This document shows positions 1 through 11,241 of a stretch of DNA of 64,000 nt, piece by piece. Below the pieces are notes generated by a model. It had not been told where the DNA came from. It ran no database searches and saw only the letters and a list, made by a program, of their open reading frames with translations. The DNA is from Gymnorhina tibicen (lineage: Eukaryota > Chordata > Aves > Passeriformes > Artamidae), in assembly GCA_013399875.1 (NCBI GenBank), contig VXAZ01001670.1:2296808-2360807 (forward strand). Direction: 5' to 3'. Both the position numbers and the translations under genes were made by a program. Numbering within the stretch: position 1 is the stretch's first letter; each line of letters begins with the position of its first letter.

Positions 1-2236
1 TGGTTTCACTGGAACAAAGAGAAAAAAAACATGGTTACAATTGCAACAGGCACAAAACAAAAACCACTCTACTACATTTTACTAGCTTCTCCAAGACCAA
101 AGTCCTTTACATGTCTCACAAAAATTGCATTTCAGATACATGACTGGCTCTAGAACAGAACATAACTGCTTTCTGTTAAAACCTATCAGTGTTGCATCAC
201 TTGAAAAAGAGTAGAATCCTGTACTTAGTTTAGTTCTAAGCTATCAAGAAGTAATTAATAAAATGGCATTTGCCTCAGGTACTAGAATTAATAACCTAAC
301 TCTGACGTCGTCTGGAATACTCACCAGGAAATTAAGCGCAGGTAAAAACTCTGTCCTTGGGTCACTTAACAGCTACAGAGAACCCTCTGAAATTTTCTAC
401 TTCATATTCCTTTTCCTCAAAAATGTTACACTGTCATACAAACAGCGCCCCCAGCAACTTTTATTTTATATGGAGTAAAGAGCAGCTGTGACATTTGCAA
501 CTCTCCAGCTAAATACATTAGCATGACTTGCTGCTGAATGCAACCTTGTTATATCATGCTTTGCATTTGTTGAAGCAGTTAGAGATTTAATTCTTGAACA
601 AAAGAATAAAGCTAGAAATTAATGTGTAGAAAGCCATTACTTGACTGCAAAGCTGGATGAATATTTGTAGCAGAAGTACATGCTCATGTCAGTTCCAAGC
701 ATCTGAAGGCTTTAATGCTGACATGAAATCATCCCTTGGACACTTCAGGCAATACTTCCTCCAATTTAGCTGAGAGATACTAGAACAAACAGAAACTATT
801 TACTGCCTACTCCCTGAGCACTAACACCTTAGATGCGAACATCAGGTGTAAGTCAGCACTGGAATCAGGCTCCAGTCAGGAAATGCTGTTTGAAAGTATC
901 TCTGGATGCCTCTTTTCCAGGGAAATTGGATCATACTAGAGACCAGTATCAACTGGAAACACCTTGATTTAAAAGGCTGAATGATGAGGGACCACAAAAT
1001 ATGTCACTCCAAAGAACTGCAGGCCCAGAATAAAAGCCTATTTTGTGAGCATATTATTGCTCTTAGAAAATGCACTCTATAAAGTACAGCCAAGTCAACT
1101 CATCATGCTGGATATCTAAAACTCTGCATCTTCATCACTGCATAAAGGATGAACAATCTGTACATCATTCTCACATTTCAGCATGTAAGTTAACATCAAA
1201 TTCCAAATTAATCCATTACAAAGCTTGGCCATGCATTCACCCTCCCACATATACACCACAGCAATTAAGGCCAAGGACTGAGAACCACAAATTAATCGTT
1301 TCATCCCAAGCTCTCCTAACAACTCACTATATGACCTGGGCCGATCTCTTAGCGTGCCCACTTTCCTTTTTGATAGCTTGGATAAACAATCCTCAGAAGC
1401 TGCAGAGGACCAAGTGACTACTTCATAAGGGTTTTAGCATCCTCAGAGGAAAGGTGCCCGAGAAAGGAAAAACCATTGACAAGATTCCAGGTCATATTAA
1501 CAGTACTGTAAGCATCCTGCTGCACTGAGAGCTCTTCAGTTCCTTATAGAGATGCATTACTTCAGTACTTTACCGGAACAAACTTTCAGGGATCTCACCC
1601 TCTTCACCACCCCTTTTACACTGCAGGGATAAACACAAACTAGACTCCTATGCAGGCCTTTCTGCAGGTCCAGTAAGCACTGATTAATGACCTCCACTTG
1701 CAAAGGAGGCTACTTACCTTAACCATGAAATAATGAATGCTATTGATCCGACAAGCTACTGCTATAGAGTGTTATTGATCACCCAATCTTTGGTTAAAAT
1801 GGTCCTCATTTAGCAATTTCACTGTTGCAAACACCTGGAGCAAAGCATGCTTATAATTAAATAGTTTGGGGGAGTTAAAGTGAGAGGTGATGGACAGAGA
1901 TCTCAGGTTTCCCCCATTTATTCTTTTGCCTGAGCTATTGTTTGTGTCAGGAGGGATATTGATTTTCTATAAAAATAAGAAAACAAGAGGCACCGAGGGG
2001 CTGCAGAAGGTCAGGCTGGGCTGGAGAAGGAGGGGAAGCTGAACACTCTGTCTTTGTCACTTGCCTTCCAAGAGAGAGGAATTTTTTTTTTTTCATGGAG
2101 AGACTGGCCTCCAATTCGTCAGCTTAGCAAGACTCATGAATGCAACTGCAGGCTGTCATCGAAGCAGCTCCCTTCCGAAGGGTAAAGCAACTTAACTGCG
2201 CACTCTGGATGAGCGATGGTCACATTCTCAGGCCAG
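1..2236 (-). other. GPATCH2L: GPATCH2L intron (left part)
   Basis: This is non-coding sequence downstream, in gene sense, of the GPATCH2L first coding exon, so it is intron if the gene continues past the left edge. I looked on the minus strand for the next conserved GPATCH2L segment, the acidic stretch that follows the first coding exon in the human protein, and did not find it. The short open frames at 263-478 and 1070-1417 resemble nothing I know. The part from about 1740 to 2230 is better ordered than its surroundings: TAATTA-like sites near 1855, a few CpGs and little repeat character. It could be a conserved non-coding element. Confidence 0.6.
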
Positions 2237-2241
2237 AATAT

Positions 2242-2840
2242 TGTACTGGTTTTGGCTGGCATAGAGTTAAATTTTTCTCATAGTAGTACTATGGTTCTAT
2301 GTTTTGGACTTGTGACCAGTGTTGGTAACACAGGGATGTTTTAGTTACTGCTGAGCAGCGCTTACACAGTGCCAAGGCTGTCCCTGTTTCTCAAACTGCC
2401 CTGCCAGTGAGCAGGCTGGGGGTGCACAAGAAGCTGGGAGGGTACACAGCTGGACAGTACACTGTCTGACCACAGCGATATGCTACATCATATAATGTCA
2501 TGCTTAGCAATAAAAGCTGAGAAAAAGAAGAATGAAGCCAGGGGCATTTGGAGTTGTGGTGTTTGTCTTCCCAAGTAACATTACAAATGATGGAATTCTG
2601 CATTCCTGGAGATGGCTGAACATCTGCCTGCTGATAGGAAGTACTGAATTCCTTATTTTGCTTTGCTTGCACATATAGCTTTTCCTTTACCTGCTAAACC
2701 AACTTTACCTCCTAAACCAACTTTACCTCAAGCTGAGAGTTTTCTCAGTTTTATTCTTCCATTTTCCTCCCTCATCTCTGCGTGGGAGTGAGCAGGCAGC
2801 TGTGTGGAGCTGAGCTGCCTATCCGGGTTAGACCACAACA
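2242..2840 (+). mobile_element. Solo LTR of an avian ERV-L endogenous retrovirus
   Basis: This segment of about 600 bp begins TGTACTGGTTTTGGCTGG and ends CCACAACA, so it has the TGT...ACA ends of a retroviral LTR. The body matches the ERV-L LTR common in bird genomes: an opening about a GGCTGG-type leader and 'AGAGTTAA', a central 'GGTGCACAAGAAGCTGGGAGGG' type block, and a tail about 'GAGTGAGCAGGCAGCTGTGTGG'. The flanking pentamers AATAT (2237-2241) and AATAC (2841-2845) look like a 5-bp target-site duplication with one substitution. No internal retroviral sequence adjoins it, so it is a solo LTR left by LTR-LTR recombination. It lies antisense within GPATCH2L intron. The usual TATA-like position reads CAATAAAA at 2508-2515, so this promoter may have decayed. 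Recognition is from memory of the family and was not checked by search. Confidence 0.85.
2685..2730 (+). repeat. 18-bp direct repeat inside the LTR
   Basis: An 18-bp unit CTTTACCTGCTAAACCAA (2685-2702) is followed at once by a copy with one change (2703-2720) and the start of a third (2721-2730). It falls where related LTRs carry a single copy of the unit, so it is probably a local duplication in this copy or subfamily. Confidence 0.8.
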
Positions 2841-2845
2841 AATAC

Positions 2846-5145
2846 ACCAGCATTAAGCCAGTGAAATCTCACGGCACTGGTGGGTCAGTAAAATCCCAGG
2901 TCTGAAAAGTCACATTAAGAATTCTGGTACTTGAAAACAGAGGAGACCAACTGCATATCTTTCACAAGTAAACACACCACTCAAAGTGGTATTTTAGACA
3001 GCTCTTGTACTATGGTTTGTTCTGCCCTCAAACCAAACCCAGACCATTCTGGAAGTACTCAGCTTAGACCAAAAAGAGAAAGAACTTCAGCATTCAATAC
3101 ATAATTTGCCTTTGTTTTATTATGGCTGCAGGGAATCTCAAAACATTTAGGGACAGAAAGGCATGTTACTTCTAACAGTCTTAGCAGTTAATTGTCACCC
3201 TTGTACAAATATACAAATGACTGCTTAAACTAAAACCACTTGTTTCCTCTGTTGTTTCCACAATTATTTATAGATCAGGCATTGGGTCATGTCATTACCC
3301 AATTCAGAACCACCATCATTTCCTCATCATGTTGCTGCACATCCACCCTTCTCTCAATTTATGTTCACCTTTTGCCATGTTTGTCAAACAATTTCAAAGA
3401 TTTCATTTCATGCACACTTTGAGTCACAATACTGCAGCTCATCTTCCTCCAGGAAAAAACTGGGCATAGTCCCCCAAGCAAACTACTAAAAAAACTATCT
3501 CCTCATTAAGAACCCATATCCAAGATTTTCTCAGTGAATGGGAGTTTATCAACCGAATACAGCAGTTTTTTGACCTGACTTAGGACAAGAAGCCTTCTAG
3601 AAAGCAGAGAAAATACTGGGTATTTCGGCATTTACAGATTCATTCCTGCATAACAAACCAAAGCAAGTGTCAGTGGAGGGGAGCAAAAAGAAGGTTAAAA
3701 AAAAATCCATTCTGAATATACAACTTAGTTTGCCTGAAAACCCATTTCGTTTTGTGACATTCCCTACTGTTAGAGGAGTGAACAGTAGTGGAACCAGTTC
3801 AGTATTAAAGTTTTGTAAATCGCCAGATCACCACAGATTGCTTCCAAGTCCCACAAGCAGCATCATTCACTTTTCTTCCCATCAGCTTGTGATGACAACC
3901 ACACCATTTCTTCTTCTAGGTATACAATTTTCTTCTCCCTTCCTCAGGATATGCCCTTGTCATACATCTGTGCAAAGTACTTCTCTTACTGTACCAGAAA
4001 ATACAGCCAGTTTGACTGTGCTGCTGGCAGCAAAGTGCTATATTTAGAGCAGCGGAGACCAAAGCACGATCCTTCACTGCTGCGAGGCATACTCCGCAGT
4101 GAAGAGGGCTGTATGTATTCCTCTCTCCAACTGTGGCCCTCCCTAGTGAGTCATAGCACAGAGCACACGTGGTGTTGGAGAGGTCAAATATTCCAAGTGC
4201 TAGCTTTCCAGAGAGAATCCCAAGGATCTGGCAGCAGATGGTAAGTGTCATTTGATGCATACACTTGCACAATAATTAGTCTGAGAGCAAGGGACAACTG
4301 AGACAGAACAAAGCCATCTCCCAGCATGGTCCTCAAGTAACAGTCTGGACATAGCTCTTTATTTACTCTTTCCAAGGCTGGCACAAATAAAGGCTGGATG
4401 AAAGCCTGCTGGTTTAAGTTCTAGTTTGACATGATGGAACAAACTCTGACTGGTGTTAAAAAAAACAACTCGAGGAACACTGTCCATCACTGCCACATCT
4501 AGTAAGGGTATCTCTCAGTCCATCACCACTGACACGCAACATTCAGGAGCTACTTAGCACACTTCTTTTCCTGGACTACGAGCAAACAGCTCTGAGAAGA
4601 TAAAACTGCTCTAACAACTAGTAACAAGAAGTTTCCATCCACAAGTTTCTTGTAAAGCCCCACTTCGCACCCACCTTTTACCAACAACAGCCACTCTTAA
4701 AAAATTGACCACACCGTAACAGTTACATGCTACAAATCACAACTGATGCAGTAAAAACACAATAGCGGTTCCCTGGACCAGGACAGTGAGGACTTATTAT
4801 AACGTAAGCTTTTCACAGTGTCCCAGAAAACACCACTGAGAAGTTTGCACTTCCAGCTATTATCCACAAAGCCATAATAATGAAGTGCCACCAGTACACT
4901 CTGACAAACTGCAAGAGCTAGACTGTCACAACACTTAAGTGAAACTCAACATATGAACAATCATACTGTATCAAAGAGTTAAGACTTTCCAAATCAACTG
5001 TCCTGTCTGATAGTGACTATTACAGTGAATGCTTGAGAAAAGAACATGAGAACATGACAAATGCAGACTCCTCTGTATATTCCTCTAGCTTTTAGAAGTC
5101 AGCAGTTTAAGGATTTCCTCAGTGGGATCTTTCATCTGGGCTGTA
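2846..5145 (-). other. GPATCH2L: GPATCH2L intron, no gene seen
   Basis: This is intronic sequence with ordinary base composition. Overlapping open frames on both strands around 3667-4384 reach 126 codons, but none resembles a known protein or the later GPATCH2L exons. They lack a convincing acceptor and donor pair. I see no repeat I can name. Confidence 0.5.
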
Positions 5146-5149
5146 ATGT

Positions 5150-5640
5150 TTAACAGCCCCTGATATATCTATGCTCCACATCTCCCTTTTGCATGTATTT
5201 GAATTTTGACCTCTAAAATGTGCTGCAGTAGAGTTCCAAACCTTATGTTTCATGAAAAAAAATATTTTTTGTTTGTTTTAAATGTCTCCTCAATGTCTGC
5301 TGTTCTTTACACAATGATAATTAGAAAATAAGCAATCACATTTGCTTTCTGTATGCCATTCATTAAGAAATATCCTCCATTTGATTCTTAGCAGTTGCCT
5401 CTTTCCTAACCTGAAAAATCTCTTCGGACAGAAGCAGTTTTATGACCCCAAACCTTCGACAGAGAGAATAAAAGTCACACTTGGGGAAAAAATTCCCAAG
5501 GGCAACACAAATTCAGAGTATGACATTTAAACGCCTCATTTTAATCCCTCGTATCCCATTTCCAATTTCTGCCACAAATTCATCAAAGTTCTCCAAAACT
5601 GGACACCAAAACATCAGACTCCACTGTTTGTGCAGGCTTA
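5150..5640 (-). mobile_element. Ancient CR1-type LINE fragment (3' region)
   Basis: Read on the minus strand, this has the order of blocks seen in the 3' part of old amniote CR1 elements. On the plus strand it appears as a 'GGCAAGGAGTTCCACA'-like block (here GCAGTAGAGTTCCAAA, about 5226), then a 'GTGAAAAAATA...TTTGTTTGTTTTAAA' block (about 5252-5282), and near 5590-5630 a 'CCAAAACTGGACACCAAA' block that ends like 'ACTCCA'. It is heavily diverged, with insertions and deletions and no open frame. The limits are approximate. Confidence 0.7.
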
Positions 5641-6898
<1,258 letters not shown>

Positions 6899-7740
6899 CT
6901 AAAAATGACAATAAACCGTTAACACCAGACATAAATACTGCTAGCAACACGTCACTGGACTGTAATATGCTATAGCCTTTGTAACATTACCAAGTTAGAC
7001 ACTTACTTTGCAGTTACCTGGGAGGACCCAATGCAGGACAACTGCCACTTCCTGGGCTAACACTCACTTCTTCTTTTCGCAAGGGTTAAATCCCTCTTCT
7101 AGCCATGGTGGCACAGATGTCTCTACTGCAGGAGCTGGGTCGAGTGCTCTGTGTCTGAAAAGGCCTTAAGGTTGCATCTTCTGTGTTGAAGCAGCATGCT
7201 CAATTACACATCCCAAAGGGTATGGAAGCCTGCAACTAGTTTTTGCTGCCCGGCATCAGTAAGCCACAGAGAAGGGTTAGCCTTCTTGACAAACAGATTG
7301 AGTCTTCCAAAAAGTAGACAAGCAGCAAAGCTGGGAGTAAAACAGATGGTAGAACAGGGTAGTTTGCAAGCCAGCATCGCTTCAGCAGCAAAACAAGGCG
7401 CGCGGAACGCTGGGCTCCTTAGAACAGGCTGTAGGAGACCAAGCCCCAACTCCTACTGCCGAAAAATACCACCCCTACACCTCAGGGCCGTCAGCGTGCC
7501 AATCCCAAAGTCCTGGCCAAATCCCTCACCTCACAACACCCCTCTCCCTACCCGTGCCTTGCAGGTATGGGATTTCTCTCCCCACCGGACTCAGAAACAC
7601 CCGCGCCCCCATCCCGGTGAGCTAACCACTGCCGCAGGCCGCCTCCCTTAGTCCTCAGCGACCCGGCCGCACCGACTCCCCGCTCTGGGGAGACGCCGCT
7701 GCTTCTGCCCGACACCCCCCAGCTTCACCGGGAAAACCTG
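6899..7740 (-). other. GPATCH2L: GPATCH2L intron 1 (within 5' UTR)
   Basis: This is the interval between the inferred non-coding first exon and the first coding exon. Its GC content climbs toward the promoter, and CpG density rises from about 7390. An open frame at 7196-7651 (151 codons) is a by-product of GC-rich sequence and matches nothing. Confidence 0.55.
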
Positions 7741-7870
7741 CCCTCACCGCCCCGGACGCGCCGCCTCCCGCCGGGCCTCCGCACGACCCCGCTCACCGGC
7801 CAGCGCCCCGCTCCGCCAGCCCCTCGTCAGCGCCGCTTCCGGCCNTGCTTGCTTCTCTGTTTACGCTGTG
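7640..7870 (-). promoter_or_regulatory. GPATCH2L: CpG-island promoter and non-coding exon 1 of GPATCH2L
   Basis: This is the most CpG-dense stretch in the left part of the window and sits 0.75-1 kb upstream of the coding exon on the minus strand. A core ETS-type site (CTTCCGG on plus, CCGGAAG on minus) lies at 7836-7842, typical of TATA-less housekeeping promoters. Downstream in gene sense are two good donors: exon ending at 7797 followed by GTGAGC, and exon ending at 7748 followed by GTGAGG. A further donor-like CAG|GTAAGG ends at 7908 and could serve a longer upstream transcript. The transcription start is therefore probably near 7830-7870. One unresolved base (N) lies at 7845, inside the island. 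Confidence 0.8.
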
Positions 7871-8225
7871 GCTGGTGCCGCCAGTGGAGCCCTTACAGAT
7901 CCCTTACCTGCCAGCGGGGCAGCCCTTGCCATATACGTAACCTTTAGTTGCTTGGTTATTGTATTTTGTTTTTAATGGACAACAAATAAACTTGTTACCC
8001 CGACTCCTTCATTTCGTTGCTGCCACGCTGATTGTGTATATCCTAAATTAAACCTCACAGTGCTACTCCCCTTTCCTTAAGGCTTGCATCTCTTTTCCTA
8101 TCATCCCATTTTACATATCACCAGCAGCCATCAGAATAAAGCTAGGTGTGAACCTGCCGCCGTCCAGTTTTGCGTAACATTCCGTTTTATTTCTCAGCTT
8201 TCATGATGCTTCTTCGGAGGGTTTT
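7871..8225. other. Upstream flank of GPATCH2L, nothing recognised
   Basis: CpG density falls off quickly. No exon, repeat or long open frame is recognisable. Confidence 0.4.
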
Positions 8226-8420
8226 GAGTGGGGTTTTTTCATCGGTTTTTTTTGTTTTGTTTTCGGGGATTTTTTTGCTGGGGTTTTTTGTTTGGGTTTT
8301 TTTTTTTGTTGGTTGTTTTTGGTTTGGTTTGGTTTTGGGTGGAGATTGGGGGTGGTTTTTTTGTTTGGGTTAGGTTTGGTTTTTTGGTTTGTTTTTTTTT
8401 CAGAAGGGTGTTTGGGGTTT
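8226..8420 (+). repeat. T/G-only low-complexity tract
   Basis: Nearly 200 bp consist almost only of T and G on the plus strand: runs of T up to about 12 broken by GG, GGG and GGGGG. The complement is A/C-rich. It directly abuts a CR1 reverse-transcriptase fragment. The G-runs are spaced by long T loops, so stable quadruplexes are not assured. Frames read through it on either strand give only Lys/Asn/Pro/Thr or Phe/Gly/Trp strings and are not genes. Confidence 0.9.
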
Positions 8421-8865
8421 TCTTAACCCAGGTAGCTGCACTCACATTCAAGCCAATACTGGTTCATTTTTCAAGTAATGTTTTACAATGCAGCATATCA
8501 AAAGTTTTGCCAAAGTCCATATATAAGTATATTATGTTTGAGGTATTCTCTTCGCTAATTTTGTACATTTAATCAAAAGAAAATAATCAGATTTATTTCG
8601 ATGTGATTTATTATCTATAAGTATATACTGCTGCTTATTGCTCACAGGTCTCTTACCCTTCGTATTTTTACCTTTTTCCCCCCCATTTCTGTTTATTCCA
8701 TCACGTTGCCAGGAACAGAAGTTACTCTGAAAGGGTGATATTTGCCAAGATAACTGCCTCCTCCCTGCTCCCACTGCAAAAGACTGGCACTGTGTTTGCT
8801 CTTCCTCAGTCCTCTGGCACCCTCCCTAGTTTGTCAAGAAACTTCAAAAATAACTGAATCCTTGA
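8421..8865 (-). mobile_element. CR1-type LINE fragment: reverse-transcriptase region, decayed
   Basis: On the minus strand the segment about 8425-8525 translates to MDFGKTFDMLHCKTLLEK, a stop, then a SIGLNVSAATWVK-like stretch. This corresponds to the 'DFSKAFDT(V)...LLEKL...GL...RWVKNWL' block of CR1-family reverse transcriptase. Further upstream in element sense (8650-8850), sequence on the minus strand such as GTGCCAGTCTTTTGCA and the TAACTTCTGTTCCTGGCAA block corresponds to the earlier 'NVVPVFKKG...RPVSLTSVPGK' region. Stops and frameshifts show it is dead. The element probably began at higher coordinates and is 3'-truncated or interrupted by the T/G tract. Confidence 0.8.
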
Positions 8866-9335
8866 GTTTACCATTGATTCTTACACCCCAATAGGACAAG
8901 CTTCATTTAGCTTTGCTGAGCTTCCTTCATGCTGTTTATCTAACCAGTCCTTTATGTCAGTCTGAGCTGTCATGTTAACATTTTTATTTCCTTGTAGTTC
9001 TCTATTATTGCCTTGGAAAAGAAATATTAAAAGAAGAAAAGCAGTCATGAGGTAGATATTTTTTATCCCATTTCCAATAGCTGACTTGATTAAAGTTACT
9101 TTATGTGCACCAATTTGCCTGTAAAATTCTGTCCTTTTGTCTTTTTAACCCTTTCTGGGGCAGTAACTCACCTTACTTGCTAGCAGCATTTTGTTTTCCC
9201 TGCCAGTTTCCTATTTCCAGTACAGGGGTTTTCTTTTTACTCTCAGATCTGAGAGCAAATCCCTCCTAAAATCTAATCCTGTTTCACCGCTGCAATCCTT
9301 TTTCATGCTTCAGGATATAAAACAGCTACAAAATG
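8866..9335. other. Intergenic, nothing recognised
   Basis: AT-rich intergenic sequence. Some of it may be further, unrecognisable CR1 remnant continuous with the reverse-transcriptase fragment to the left. Confidence 0.35.
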
Positions 9336-9339
9336 TCTG

Positions 9340-9465
9340 GGTTAGAGAGAAACTCCCATGATGAGAAGGTTACTCTGTAAACATCCCCTTCAGAGCTTCT
9401 TACACCTTCATTTCAAGCACTCGATACTGGCTGCCGTTCCAGGCAGGATAACAAACCAGACAAAC
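9340..9465 (+). repeat. Possible ancient interspersed repeat remnant
   Basis: The stretch 'TTACACCTTCATTTCAAGCA' followed by 'GATACTGGCTGCCGTTCCAGGCAGGATA' resembles a block common in old amniote interspersed repeats of the form 'CACCTTCCTCTGAAGCA...TACTGGCCACTGTC..GACAGGATACTGG'. I cannot assign the family, and the limits are rough. Confidence 0.4.
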
Positions 9466-10515
9466 AATTGTGTACAAGAAATCCTGTATTCAGATATCCT
9501 GGGGAGATGGCAGCAGATGCCCACTCTAATTTCTCTTATTTTCCCCTCATTTCCCAACTAGTTCTCTGCCATTTCTGTAGGTTGTCAAAATGTTTTGCAA
9601 CTGGTGTAAGTTGTACTTCACCTGCCCATTATTTTTTTCCACATTCAACACTCAAACCCAAATTTCTGCAGATGTTGTCAGCATTTGGCCTGAGTAAAGA
9701 CAACATACTGGCACGCAGGGTCGGTTTTCTGTGAGAGAGATAGGGCAAAAGTAAGAGACAGGATGAAAGTGCTCTTGCAATTGCAAGAGTCCCAAGAACT
9801 AAAAGAGTGCCACAAAGGAGCACAGATGTGTATGGGGAAAAATCAGAAAATTTGGAATAGGAGTTCAAGAAATATAATGAGGCATTTGGGATAATCTGGT
9901 TTTGAGCAGTTTATGGTATTTCTGTCCAGTCTTACAAGGTTCACCCTAACATGGGTCAACAACAGTAAATTTTTGAATCCTTGCCTGCATTCAACTTCAT
10001 CCCACATCCCTAGCAAATTGTTTACTCCCTGTGCACTTTGTAGGTTGCCTGAACGGGAGCTGGCCCAACGTCTCAGCACCAGTTTTGTTCATTAAATGCT
10101 CCAGGGATACAAAATGTTCAGCACTCTTATCCCAGATGGATTGTTATCCATCACTGGGCTTTGTAAGGATGGGGTTTTTTTCTGCCCAGAGGCTGTGGTC
10201 ACCTGTGCTGAACTGCTGCTGCACCTGGAGGCAGGAGACAGTGTGTTAGTGGTGAGGGACATTTCTGAGGCAAGCAGGAGAGGAAGCTTGGCTGGATGCT
10301 CTCCGCTTTCATGGCAGTGCCTTGGCCCAGCTCCCTCCCCAGTGGGCAGCGGGAGCCATACAGCCCAGTAGGATGGGGAGAGCAGTAGGGTCATTGCTCT
10401 ACCCCAGCAAATGCTCTGCCTAGTCCCATGGCACTTCTTAGTGAAACCGTCCAGGGGTTAAAAGGAAAAAGAGAGACAGAAAGGGGACAAGAGACAAAGG
10501 GAGGAATAAAGTCAA
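9466..10515. other. Intergenic; one 18-bp perfect palindrome
   Basis: No gene is recognised. At 9772-9789 lies the perfect palindrome CTCTTGCAATTGCAAGAG. Overlapping open frames around 9840-10400 are up to 100 codons and look random. Confidence 0.45.
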
Positions 10516-10519
10516 AAAA

Positions 10520-11165
10520 TGTGCCGTGAAGCTTCTTGCAGCAAAATGCGGAGAAAGTCATTTCCAACTTCTTTCATCTCAGAGATGAAGCCACTAAATA
10601 AAAGGGCAGCGCAGAACACAAGGGCTTTTAATCTGTCTCATCTCCTTCATAATAACTGCAAATTTTCCCTGGGCTCCTGGGAGTGAGCCTCTTTCCTCTG
10701 TCTTTGCCTTATCTCCCCCCTCCATATTTCACAGCCGGCTCGGCTCCCCTCACTCGGCTGCCCCCGGCCTAGTCTCCAAGAGGCCTGTGGGAGCCGCCAG
10801 CTCCCAGGGCCTCATTGTTCCCGGCTTGGGAGGAAGCTCAGGGAGGGAATTGAAGGCAAGTCAAAGGGAAACGGCATCATCGCTGCTTCATTAATGGGAA
10901 CCTTTCAGCAGAAAACATATCAGAGCGAGGTCTTTTCAGAGGCAGTAATTAGCAATTTGGAGCCTTCCCCCCTCAGGAGATGCAGCTGCGATCTAACAAG
11001 TGGGAGCAGTGCTCGCCTCCTTTTACACTTCATATTTATTGTTTTTCATTTTCTCCATCTTCCTTCCATTGTCCAGCCTCCTCCTCATGGCCAGATAAGG
11101 GCCCTTTATTAATCACTCTCTTTTAATTCTTCATTAATGATAATAACTTTCTCTGGTGTGCGAAG
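10520..11165. promoter_or_regulatory. Candidate conserved non-coding element A
   Basis: This segment keeps several CpGs in otherwise CpG-poor surroundings and has a dense mixture of homeodomain-type cores. TAATTA lies at 10946-10951; TTAATT and ATTAATGA lie near 11122-11140; TTATTAAT lies near 11106. GATA-type and poly-purine stretches lie between. It lacks a coding frame and recognisable repeats. This texture is characteristic of vertebrate developmental enhancers, but conservation has not been measured. Confidence 0.45.
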
Positions 11166-11202
11166 AGGAGTTAATCTTTCCTGGGTATTGAGAAAGGACA
11201 GG

Positions 11203-11241
11203 GCTGAAAGGGAGGGAGGGAGAGAGGGAGGGAGAAGTGCA
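11203..11241 (+). repeat. (GGGA)n-rich short tandem repeat
   Basis: A purine-only run dominated by GGGA and GAGA units, interrupted, of about 40 bp. Confidence 0.8.

Noticed and set aside
7018..7056. Possible 39-bp extra 5' UTR exon of GPATCH2L (TTAG acceptor, CAG|GTAACT donor on minus)
   Set aside because: The donor is good but the acceptor is preceded by purine-rich sequence and lacks a pyrimidine tract.
8239..8451. Lys/Asn/Pro/Thr-rich minus-strand frame and Phe/Gly-rich plus-strand frames
   Set aside because: They are translations of the T/G-only tract.
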